Shown piece after piece: positions 25,086 to 38,667 of a stretch of 64,000 nucleotides of DNA; the first letter of the stretch is position 1, and each line of letters starts with the position of its first letter. Location: positions 18,187,406-18,251,405 of the forward strand of contig NC_092361.1 of assembly GCF_030848805.1 (NCBI RefSeq), read 5' to 3'. Origin of the DNA: Temnothorax longispinosus. Its lineage: Eukaryota > Arthropoda > Insecta > Hymenoptera > Formicidae. Under the pieces are notes generated by a model. That model worked only from the letters and a program-made list of their open reading frames with translations, searched no databases and had not been told where the DNA came from. A program made the translations under genes and the position numbers.

Positions 25086-28000
25086 TCGATTATAAATTCA
25101 AACATAATCCCGCGTTTTTTAAATTATAATTTCGTATAATTACTATAAAAATATAATACGAATACTAATAGAAATATTTTAAAATATACAAGTGTTTGTA
25201 CATAAATAAATCGTCTCTACGGTACAGAGATTTATTTTCTATTTATTTATTTTAAACTTTAAAACTTGACATTAAAAATTTTTTCCCCTCTTTTAATTTC
25301 CCTGTCTATCCGCTTAATTATTCTTCTGTAAACACATTTATATCCGTTTCCTGACACAGTAGAATTTTAACGTTAACGTGACTTTAACGTGCATAGTTAG
25401 AACCAATTTACATTTACACACATCAGTATCGCACTAGAAGGTAATTAATTCGGAACGTGTGCGATAAATGAGATCGCTTGGAGATTTCCAGTGTTGAAAA
25501 AAAGAACTCACCGTTAAAGAACAAATATATTCCCGGCGAACGGATAACTTTCGGCGTTCATTTTGGTTGCTCGAGCGCATCTAAGCATTTCGACGGAACC
25601 TCAATGAAATCAGCAGCTGCGCCCCGCTTTTTTGTCGACGGCGTGATTTCTCAGCGTTCGGTATAAGGAATTGGCAATCGTCGAAGTCGACGGATCGAGG
25701 CGGTGTCTACGATCCGCGACCGATGGACAGCGATTCCTACGATCTAGGATGAGCAGGCAAGAGGACAGGCCTTCATGGGAGATGCCCTGTGAGCGGGCGA
25801 GACGAAGGGATTAGACACGGGCTATGGGGGACTGCGCGCCACCCGGCTTTTCGGCTTGGCCTGGGATATTCTACTCGAGTGGATACACCGACTGACTCTG
25901 TCGACGGCCTTCTGAATAGATTTAATTCCGTGAGGCTGTGGTACTCGCGCCCGGAAAATGCAACTGCAAAGAAGTGGCCAACACTACTCGATCCGCGAAC
26001 GATAATCTCCTCTTTTCACACGTGCAGTTGTTACGATATTATAAAACAAACAAACACACACACATACAAAAGATCTTTTCAATTTCTTGAATTTTTCGAC
26101 ACGAATCACAAATGCACTGTAACTTGCAACGAGCGTAGGATTGAAAAATTAAATGATGAAATGAAAGAAAATAATGAAATTAATTAAAACATATTAAATC
26201 ATAAAAAATATCAGATTTGTAATAAATTCGATTTGTCTAAAATGTTAAAAGCATAAAATTTTTTAATTTAATTATTAATTTTAGTGGTAAATATAATCGT
26301 ATATTATTAAAAATATATAAATTCTAGAATTTTTTTTCTTTTTCTCTCTTATTCTCTTTCTTTTAAATATCACGTTCTCTTTCGTAACAGTCTAGTATAT
26401 ATGATGGAAGTAAAAAACACGTGTCTCATTCGAGGGTGGTCCAGATACCACCCAGATTCATGTTTCATTATCGGGGTCAGGGCTTTTCAGAATGATTAAG
26501 AAAATATTTTCTTCGCGCGTGCTTTTCATGAGATTCGTTTCGCTCCAGCGAGAAACAGAATTTTACGAGCTAAATTCTCATGCGCTAGAACGTTAACTTT
26601 AATTCTTAACACTTTAATTTTTCATTTTGCTTTAATTTAGCTCCAATCTCTGCTTACGCTCGTTGAAAAATATCGCGATAAAAAATTTTCATCTTTTTAT
26701 GGACGGAACAAATTGAATGTCATGATTCGTTTAAAATTGCGGACAATTCACGGATTTCCAACTCGCGTGAAATCGAATCCCGTCCTCTCTATGGAAAAAA
26801 ATATCTAACAAGTCTGTATATGATTGTATGCGAACGGCTATAGAAAAACGTTTTTTTTATCATCCGGCACAATACTCGATATCGGATGTTGTTTTTCGAG
26901 AGTTGCGGTGGTTTTTTTTTTTTCATGAACGTTTGTTGCTAATATAATTTCGGATCAAAGGTAAAGTAGCGATTTCAATATATTCGACTGACCAATAACA
27001 CGCGATTCGAAATTAGTGTTGAGGTCATGCTCGGAAAGATAGTAATTATATATAGAACACGAACTAAATATAAAAATCCACGTTTTGTACAGTATTATAT
27101 TCTTCTGTATTCAAGTTCGAAATATATACTGTTTCATCATATGCGCATTATCAATAAAGCTTTAATCGAAGACCCACGGTGACCTAGACTTCCCGTCACA
27201 TATACTCATTTTATATTGCGATCAATATACTTGTAACGAACTGGCGATCTTCAACGATAATGTGCGCGCGTGATTTCTATGATAGTATTATACATATATT
27301 CACCCACAACTGTCGACCATAAAGTGCATAAGTAATAACTGCAATAATATTCATAATATTATTAATATAATAATATATATGAAAATACAAGTTAGAAATA
27401 TGAATTTATAATATATACTTCCATATCTATCATTTTAGCTGCAAAAGTAAATAGACCTTGTACAATAGAGTAGCTATTGTGTAACAATGAATTACATTGC
27501 TTGAGAAATATCAAAATTTTTAAACTTACGCTAATTTGACTCAGAGATAGGGGCTTAAGATGCAATTAATAACGTTAATATTGTTCGTGTTAGACCTTTG
27601 AATCCTTAGAAATGAAATTTGTCGCGTCCCGAGTAATTTGGAATGTACGTGTCGGTAATATTTCTTGAATGAGTCAAGGTTGCCTGCAATAACACAACCA
27701 CGGATGGAGCTATAAGCCTCGGAAATAAGTTTCGCCACGTTCCAACTCCGCTCTTCTCCCTCTCTCTCTCTCTCTGTCTCTTTGTCTCTCCCATGCGGAA
27801 GAATGAGAACTCTTGCATATTTACCCTTCGTGCCTTTACCCTTAACCCTTGGCAAATGGACCGTTTTATTCAGAGAATATCTCGTCGGCCCTTCACCTTC
27901 GATCCACCCCTTGCACTCTTTGTCTTCCATGCACAATTGGCACGATACTTCCCCGCGACGATGCTTTTATACGAGTATACTTGACTGGAATACGTCTAAG

Positions 28001-31000
28001 GACGACGGACAAGAGATCTTGTTTTTTTATCTTTTTTTTCTTCTTTTGCGAATTAAGCACCACTGTCACGTTCCGCTGGGCGATGCGAGTCTTTGTGCGC
28101 GATGCTGACGATCTCTCAAAATTACGCTTTAATCCGACATTCGTGGCACATTCGACTGCTTTGTGAGCGCTTCGTCGATTTTCTGGCGTTTCGCCATAAT
28201 TTAGTTATCGATATGTATTGACAAAGTAACATTAATGCAGTAAATAAATTGAGGAAGTGTCCATTTATGTCGGTTTCGCAGATTGGTTACATAATATATC
28301 GCGGCAAAGATATTGCCGTGCCCGATATATATGCCGTGCCCGTTTTAAAGTTGTATAATTAAATTAGTTGTACGAGTATTGGCCAAATTGTAGCCAGTGA
28401 TTCTAGAATTTATATCTGACGATCGGACCATGTGATATTTGCGCACTTTTAATTAAACGTCATGTCTGATTTTCGTTGCTGTTATAGTTAGCCGCTCATA
28501 AATTTTCCAGCGGAAAAGTGAATGGCACCTGCAAAGCGCCGGGAAAAAAATTCGTTGTTTTAGTTTTTTGTTCCGTGCATTTTAACGGCACAGAAAGTGC
28601 AATACGAACGCGCCATAATAATAAACCACTCGGAACACTCGGTTGATATCATTGCCTGCATAAATGTTGCGCGCTTGCGCCATTAGCATCCTTTATCTCT
28701 GACAACTAAATTCCTCGGGACATTTATTGTCAGTGCTTACGGTTAACGCACTCGTATATGGGCAGTAGGAGGTATCTTTTAAGCTAATACTAATTAAGCG
28801 TCGTCACTCATCTCTATTAAGGCACCATATAGATACCCTACTTACGTTGCTATATGTATACATATACTGACATATAATTTCGCGGCATTACCACGACTCA
28901 TCCGATTTTCGTAGCATCTAATCATCCGGTCTTATTGCCGAATTTAAGAAACAATTTCTAGTAAAACCGAGATACAAACTTTCCATTTTAATATACAACG
29001 TGATGATGATGGTAATCTTAAGCTGAAGTTGATCTGCAGATATGACATACTTGTAACTTAAATGCGTCATTTATGCATTTATTATGCACTTAAAGAACAT
29101 ATTAATTTACGTAGCTAGTTTCATTACAAATGCCTTTTTACTGTTGGTTGGCAGATGATTGATTTATGTAACAGTTCATATTTATTGTTCGTTTATCTTT
29201 TATTATTGACTTCTGCGTCACTCAATGCTCTCATTATAAAATATGTTTTCGTGAAAAATTACTCGCCCTATATCTTTTGCATTTATAATGTCTTGTGTAC
29301 TAAAATAATATGAAAATGCACTGCATATATAAATTCAAATAATCGTAGATTTAACATAAACAGATTATAATTAGTAAAAATTAATATTACATGTGAAGGG
29401 AATGTGTTCAATTCGCGACGAAAGTAGCAGTGGGAATTTTGACAAGAAACTCACTCTTCAAACGACTAGATAAAATGAGTTTAATCCTTAAATGCACAAT
29501 TTTTCTAGCGCATTCTGAATATTTTAAAAATAAATAATGACCTTTTGGGCCTTTCCACCTAAAAGGGAAAGAAGGGCCAGAAATGTCAGAGAAGGCTCTT
29601 TATAGATGTGCAAAGTCACGCGTTTTCAGTTTGAACTTCAAGGGTAGAATTCACGGAGCATTCGAAAAGTCATTTTGCATGCATGCAAAGCTGCGCATTC
29701 AAGGGTTAAGAAATATATTTCAGCGAACTACATATCTACTATTTACAACGGTAGCGGGATAGAACGCGATGAATGCGCTGGACGGGACACCTTGAAAGAC
29801 AATTACATGTAGCAAGTGACTCCGATTCTAGAACAAGCAACTCGTTGAACTAGTACGTAACACCGTGGTAATAAGCGAATATCAAATTGGCTCCGAGGCC
29901 ACGAGGCTTCGAAGTTTTAGACTCGCGTTGTTTTAAAAACTTCTGAAGCCTTTGACCACTGAGTCAACGTCTGAATCTCTTAAAAATTTCTGTGGTTGGT
30001 CAGCTGATAGACAACTGATAAGACAACTGATAAACAGCTGAGACAAAGTGAGAAGAGCTAAAACAAAGCGAGGATAAACTCACTTGTCATATGCTTTATC
30101 TCGGCTCTCTTTCTCTCTTTACGATGGATGTCCTAATATCACGGAAAGTCGTAGCTAAGAAAAAAACAGTGCTAGCGGACATGTTCATTTACGTGGAAAT
30201 ATTGCTCGAACAAAGGAATTGGCTCGATTCTAGGTAGTTTTATCTCTATTTTACGCGATGTTATATCTGTTATATACATAAATTATGCGCAAGAGATTTA
30301 AATACATAATAAGTTTCGTTCCGATTTGCACTCAAACGATATTAACTCGGATAATTTGAAATAATCACAGATTTTGAAACTTATTCTAATTTGTGATTAA
30401 CTGTTTAATAATGCTGTTTAACTTTACGAAATTGCGTTCAGTTTCTTGCCACTATTTTCTTTAGAATAAGATTTAATACGATGATACTTGAGAATTACAA
30501 TAGATAACAAGGACTCGCGATTGACTACCGAACCGAGTTTGATCGATTTTGTACGTAACGTTTTTCTAAATAAAATTTTATTCGTGCGTTTGGAGATAAT
30601 TGGAAAATAATAGTACTCAAATCCGCTTTGTCCTTTATAAACGTTTCCATAAATGGCATCTCTTTGATATATATTATTAACCTTGACATATTGAGGCTTT
30701 TATCCAGCGAAAAGTTAATTTTCTGGAAATATAAATGTGCTTTTTTTAGCGAAATGTTTTTAACTGGGAATCTTTTTTAAGCTGTTTAATATCTCATGTG
30801 AGATAATCTACGGATTTTATCGTGCGCAACAAGAGAACCGCAGTTGCCACGTCAGCACATTCGTGTCGTAATATTATCGGTGCTATCAATAATTATAGAA
30901 AATTTCGAAGCTTGCCGTGGGGCAACTCTCTGTGGCATGAGATACACGTTACGACACACGAGAAACGTTACGTTACGCCCCCTTCTCCGAAAACACGATA

Positions 31001-31144
31001 CCGCACGATAAGATCCTCTTTTTGGCGGCTATCGTATAATGTACTTCTTCGTCCTGTCAGGATTTGGAAGTGACGGAGTCGTGCCAGGTCTCAGCGCTTG
31101 ATGGCCGTTGTGGTGCAATCAACCCAAATAAGGTAGATGTGCGC
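25086..31144. other. Long AT-rich non-coding stretch
   Basis: No gene is supported. Most of 26,040-27,560 and 28,180-30,420 is AT-rich with dense stops. Three near-copies of GACAACTGATAA lie in tandem near 30,010-30,045. A small CT microsatellite lies near 27,757-27,780. The short frames at 27,541-28,166 overlap on both strands and do not look coding. Confidence 0.55.
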
Positions 31145-31257
31145 GAGGAAGTGAGGGAGAGAGAAAAAGAGAGATAGAGGAAAGGGACAGAGGAAGAGAG
31201 GGAGGGGGAGGGTGGAAGGAAAGGAAGAAGGAAGAGGGACTGGATGACGGGGAGGGA
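31145..31257 (+). repeat. Homopurine (GA-rich) tract
   Basis: Over 110 bases that are almost purely A and G, with motifs such as GAGAGAGAAAAAGAGAGATAG and GGGAGGGGGAGGG, read directly from the sequence. Such tracts can form triplex DNA and can bind GAGA-type factors. Function here is unknown. Confidence 0.8.
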
Positions 31258-31526
31258 CGATGGTCATAGAATGGGCACTTAATACGGAATAACTTGTGAT
31301 TCCGTAGCGTGATGCGACGATGACTGTCGAAAATCGGCCGTGGCCAGGAGATCTCCCGGCGGTGTAATTGCCACAGAAATTGACACAGGTCCGTGGTGTG
31401 GACGGACTCGTTTATATTTTTTAATCAAACCGGCAGGCTATGCATTCGCGACGACATTATTATTTACTTTTTGCTCGTTATCATCCATCGATGTTATTTA
31501 GCTTTGCGTGTACCTTTAACGAGCAA

Positions 31527-32632
<1,106 letters not shown>

Positions 32633-32850
32633 CACTGAAAAAAAAATTTTAATATTTAAAAAGTCTTATTTGAATACTCTTAACAACATATTTACTTAAT
32701 ATAATCACATATTTATTTAGAATTAGATATTTTTACTTAATTTAAGTAAAGATATCTAATTCTAAATAAATATGTGATTATATTAAGTAAATATGTTGTT
32801 AGGAGTATTCAAATAAGGCTTTTTAAATATTAAAAAATTTTTTTTCAGTG
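32633..32850. mobile_element. Near-perfect palindromic MITE with TA flanks
   Basis: The whole 218-base unit is an inverted repeat. The left end is CACTGAAAAAAAAATTTTAA and the right end is its complement closing in TTTTTTTTCAGTG. TA lies at both edges (32,631-32,632 and 32,851-32,852). The arms differ at only a handful of positions and meet near TTACTTAATTTAAGTAA, leaving almost no loop. The ends resemble the elements at 3276 and 48,540, but the interior differs, so it is a related subfamily. A Tc1/mariner-type origin is inferred from the TA target. Confidence 0.8.
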
Positions 32851-32852
32851 TA

Positions 32853-35800
32853 TATATATAAAATAATGCACAATAGCTTACGTAAAAAGTAAGTGAATGT
32901 AATTAATAATTAAAAAATGGTAATAATTTTTAGTTTATACAGTTATATTACACTAGACATAAGCTTGCAATGATTACGATAATCCCCTTTGTTGTTTGCG
33001 AAATTTCGGGAATTTTGAGAAAGCTACAAATTCCGATCGTCGTCGAGTATAATCGTTTGCGTGACGAAGAAGAAAGAAGATTATCTATTGTTTATCTAGT
33101 CCACAGTTAATAGTTACTAAGCGAATTCATATTTGCGCGCAAGGCAAACAGCAGCGAGAAACCCGTTCACACGGAGTACTGCTTAGCACACAAATCTTTT
33201 TTGATAAACTGACAAGTGGCGGATCATATTCGTGCATGCTCAGAGGAGGAGCTGCCCACACGTTAAGCCGCATACCAAAGTGACTAGAGTATTTCTGCGC
33301 ACAAGCCACACTCTCATGTGCACGAAAATGCTCGATTCAGCATATGAATACATATGTCAAAGAGATACGAAGCTAAGAAGGGAGATATTTCTTAGGAAGA
33401 GCGGAAGTACTGGTACTTGAGAAGCATGATTTTATCATGGATTGTGTTGTGAGTTAATTTTTTTAATTATTAAACCGAGAGTTATTCGGTGTGATTCTAA
33501 AGATGATAAAAAGGATTGTAAGATAGAATCGCAGGACTTTTTAACAAACATACGGTTCTAACTGTATATAAGCATATAAACGTTAATAAAATATATTAGT
33601 AATTATATAAATTCGATATAGTAAAATACTTTCCTTTGCTAAAGTAAATCTCATATACTTTAACAATGGATGGACAAAGAGGAAGAGAAACTAATTTCGT
33701 TATGAATTAAAATATCGATACGTCGCAATGAACACAACGGGCGTGCTAGATTATTATATTGTAGCACTTAATAGAACCGAGGGGTGACTCAAGGCGTGGC
33801 CTCAGCTGCATTCATAATCTGATAAAGATTTCCAAACCACGCTTCTTCACGCCTAATGAATCCGTCTTATATGTTAATGAGCGGTTTTAAAAGCTTCAAA
33901 CTGACTGTCAAAAAGTTCGGGCAATTATAGAGTGATTTACAGCTTAATTTCCCGTCGCATTTTGCTCCATATCTTTATGTATTCTTTTATTTTTCTTCCG
34001 TCCTGACGCGACCGCGTTGAGCCGTTTAGATAGCGAACGTGCGGAAAAACGCGCAAGCATCGATCTCGTGTCGCATGCTTTCGGATCGGTTACGTTACAA
34101 TTGAAATTATTTTGGGCGTATGAGCGCAACACCAGCGATTTGTCGCAGGTGCGTCGCGCGTTCCGTTTCGACGCGCACGTGGCGCCTCTTAATTCGAGCT
34201 CGCGGCGACTGAAAACAGAGCGGGACGTAATACGACGCTTATAAATAAAGCGGGGAAAACTCTATGGAAACGAGCGGACCCATTCGCCTCGTCGAGAGAA
34301 CTCGATGAAATATTTCAGAATAACAGAAAGAGATGTAATTGCGAAGAGCGACCGCCGCTGAAACGTCACCCTAAAAAAAATATATATATATATTCTCCGT
34401 CTCCCGATAAATTTTAGCGTAGTTCGCAGGGCACACTCCCGCTAGGATTCATGAACGCGCGGCGTTCTAATTCCGTTAAAACGACACCCGACCATCGAAA
34501 AGTAAGGTAAAAATCGTGAGTTTGAAGAGTGGCCCGCGGTGTGGAGCATTATTAGCATTAAATTATCGATCCACTTAGCGCACCCCCGCGCGTACTTTAA
34601 TTATTAAACGCGTCTACGTGCTCGATATCAACGAATCATATCGTTGTATATATATATCGTTTGCTCCCGCCGTTACCCGGGCAGCGCAGGTTGGCCGTCC
34701 GCCCGCCCGCCCGGCAAATGTAATTTGCCCGAGAGCATCCTAAAGTCGTAATGTCATTAGCCACGGTACGGCTCTTTTCTGGCATTCGTGGCCCACGGGC
34801 ATTCAAATATTTGAAACCGTGTGTAGTACGTGCGTGGCCCGCCCGTGCACCCGCGCACCCCGGACGCTCCCGCTCCACGGTATTCTAACGACCCGCTGCA
34901 CCGCATGCGTCTCTGATAACGTTACGATAGCGGTAGGAATGCGGCACGCGCGAAACGTGCGAGCGAGCTCGCGCCCTCGATTCGGCCGTCCCTTTTTTTC
35001 CCTAAAGAGGCAATTCGCAGTGCTCCCGACGGAGGGATCCTAACTTACGTCGCCGAATCTTTGTTTAAGCGCGTGACCTGGAACGGTAATGCGGACCGGA
35101 AAAGCCGGGGGAAATCTCGAACACTTTTTCCCGGTCGCGCACGGAAGCGATAATACTCGGGAATGTTGTTAATATTTCTTGCCACCGAAATGTATAAACT
35201 CTCGTAGCCGAGGACCGCGGTCCCGTTCCCGAGGGAACGGGGCGTCGCCGCCGTTATCACGACTGCCCCGTGGAAAGATTCGTGCGGTCGGTGAACCACC
35301 GCGATAAAGGTGTTCCTGGCGCTCGTACGCACCGTATTTAAGAGTCGGCGATACCGACTTCGTATACCTTAATTTATGGCACTAAAAGTGAGAAGTGAGA
35401 ATCAGGAAAAATGCGCTCGACAGTTATCGCAACTGGCGTTCACTCGAGTTGCTTTTGGTTAACGCGATCGTTTTAAATTTTGAAGCGAATTGGGAAGATA
35501 TGCTACGAACTTTTTTATTTTATTATTATTATGTCAATGTAAACTATGTATCGCAAACAGATTATATATGTTATTATAGTAGTATCGATAGCTATTATAA
35601 CGTATATTCATTCCGCGTCTTATATCTAATTGTTACTGAATTCATGAAATTGAAAATCGCACCTGCTTATATATCTTAAGACTCACGAAAATTATTTGCT
35701 TCTTCTTCCTTCCATTTCAACTGCCTCGGGCATCACAATCCAAATTGCATGACGTATGTGCCGCCGACCCTTAACGTTTTATTCCCATGTACAGCACCGT

Positions 35801-38667
35801 CGTCGCCGCCGCGCCGCACCGGCGGCGTTCCCGTTTTCTGCGCGATAGGAATTACGCGATAAATTATACGCGCCGTACTTATCTTTTCTTTCCCTTCCTT
35901 TTTTTTGTCTTACTCTCGAATTACTGTCGTCGTTATTCAACTCGACTGCAATCGCAAATCTGAGAAATAATCAAAAAGTGCAGCGGCACGTATTTTACCG
36001 CGACAAGGCGGAATTACTCCTTGTTTTTTAGGAAATAAACTAAAGTCGGGCGATGTCGTTATTCGTGGTATTAAGCGGCACAGAACACAAATCCATCGGG
36101 CTAAAGTGGGATATATCCGAGAATATGGTACTTATATGTTGCCGCTCGCCTATCATTATCGGCATATTATAATTGAATAATCAAATTTACATAATAATTC
36201 GACTATAACTGATGCACCATCTATTGTGCAAAAATGCATTTATTGAAGATATCGACCAGCGAATAATTACGTAAATGCGCGATACACACATCTTTATGTC
36301 AATATATAAGAATCCTCTTCTCTTATCTAATTTATGGCAATATTAATCACGTACAGAAAATTGAAAATAGATACTCTCCATATCAATACTGATTTTACAT
36401 GTCATAAAGTAATTTTTATATCGTGTTATTAATATCGGATTAATTTTGCAATTTTACAATTGGAACGGGAATATTGTAGGATTGATTAAACGCGATGACT
36501 ATTTTTTTTTTATATAAAACAAACGTGTTTATTTTCATGATTCTTTGCTGAAATGGAAAGTGGCAATTAATTTAATACGTATTTAACAGACTGTGAATAT
36601 ATAATGCGTGATTCGATGAGCATATTTACAATAATACAATACAATTAGAATTATACAGTCCTAAACGCGCAATTATAGTTAAGATGTATCCACGACCAGT
36701 TACGTTTCCAGCAACGCTGGTCTTCGGTGTGCTCGGAAATGTGCATGATTATATTTACAAAATTAGATACAATATTTACAGAGAGTTCACTTACGGACTA
36801 ATAAGCGTTATGCGACCGTTACTTCACCAAAGACAGTCGTGAATCTTTAGGAACAAGCTCTCGCGAGACGTCTGTCTTTTTTTCTGTCATTTAACACTTG
36901 ATGATTCGTTATTCCACTTCATCGCGAGTGATTGACGAACAAACGACAGGAATGGCAAAGAGGGATGCGCCTCGGGTCCCAAAGAAGTGTCAGATGCGCG
37001 AGGAACTTTATCTTAAGATTTCTTGAATCGTAATACGGAAGGAAAAATATATTCGTACTATCTACATTAGTCTTGTCGAAAATTATTACGATTACGTACT
37101 TGACAAAATTTCACGCTTTATATTTATAATAATTCGAAATGTACTATGTAAAAATGGTTTCTTCGACATTTCGATGCCCATTCCGAAATCAAATGGATGA
37201 ACGAAAAAGCGATATTCATACAATATTCGTACGTATATGTACGTATCACTTCTCTCGTGTAACGTTATTCGAGTATCGAAAAAAAAATATATATATATGT
37301 ATCTATATGTATATATAAATATTCGCAATTAAGTTGTCAAACGCATAATACGGTTATATCGCTAATAAAATAAAGTATCACCGTGTACGATATAAAATAA
37401 ATGCATTCGTCCAAGCGTATTTAAAATAAATATTGATAAAGAACTCTTTTTATATTCTCTCTTGTACATTTTCTAATACCGTTACAAATATTACAATTGT
37501 TCCACGTATGTTGTTTGACGTGAATGATGTTAGAGACAAAAATTATCGACACGATTTAATTAATATTCACAAAATGATCGTGTTGTGCGTCATAACATCA
37601 GTCCCCGTACTACATTTAGCTATTGCCATTATCATCATTATTCACCGCGTTCATCGTATATATCCATACCACAAATATTGACGAATTTACTGACAGTTAT
37701 GACAATTAATGCAAATCGAAACAGCACGACTCTAAATCAAAGAATTCGTATGTGAAAGGGATCAAATGACAAAACATTTAAATTGGCGACCTATTCATCG
37801 TAATGAAACAATCAGTAAAATTCGCTCAGTTGCTTTTGATCGCGACCCAGTTTCGGGCCACGATGATTCATCATGATTTCGCGTGGCGAAATAAATTAGT
37901 CGACGTAGAGACGCGCGAAGGAGATTCGCGAGAAATTAGAGAGCACGGGTGTACGTTATATATATACACAGATAAATTAATGTCGATCCTCAATTTCATC
38001 TCACGCGACGTCTCGCTGGCTAAATCAAAGCGCACAAAAATCTAGATTCTCGCCGATGCTGCGTCGGTTATTTACAAGATCTATATACGAAGGGAAAGCG
38101 GCCCTCGGAACTCGCGTTCCGTGAGTTTCGAAACGGGTATTTGGTCGTGATTTGGAAGAACATTGCGCAACGACGTGAAAAAGAGATATCGAGAAAGGAA
38201 CGAAGAGTGACGATCGCGCGCGCGTCTCGCGTATCCCTAAAGATTTTGGGAAAGAAAAGTCAAGCCTTTAAAATCTATCGTCGTACATTGTGATAATAAG
38301 CACAAGGCATCGAATCGATTTCGTACGTATATAATATTATGCGCGCGTGTTGCGAATGGATATCCGTTCGCGGCCGAGTGGTTCATTCGGGGCGATCGAC
38401 CCCGAAGTGGAAGAGTTAAAGCGCCTCAGTCGGGGTGACGGTCGATACGTCGCGAGTATTGGGAATACTGTACAAGTGTAGTCACAGTTTGTCCTGAAGC
38501 GAAGGAATTTTTTTTACATCTCGATCTCTCCTAGTGAGAAACATCGCGATACAGTCGGACGACCGTGTCTCAGCGGGTACCGGAAGCGAGACGAAGACCG
38601 GAAGAAAAAAGGTGGGGGAGTCGGTCTATCTCCTGCCGGATCGGAGCACGATCGCCGCCCTTCTGCG
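32853..38667. other. Non-coding stretch downstream of the Toll gene
   Basis: No gene is supported. About 34,000-35,350 is CpG-rich; the rest is largely AT-rich. Part of this presumably contains the 3' UTR of the Toll gene. The nearest canonical minus-strand AATAAA that I noticed going away from the stop codon is at 36,528-36,533 (TTTATT on plus), about 2.1 kb downstream. TATAAA-type variants near 37,450 and 37,118 are closer. None can be assigned without transcript data. Confidence 0.45.
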
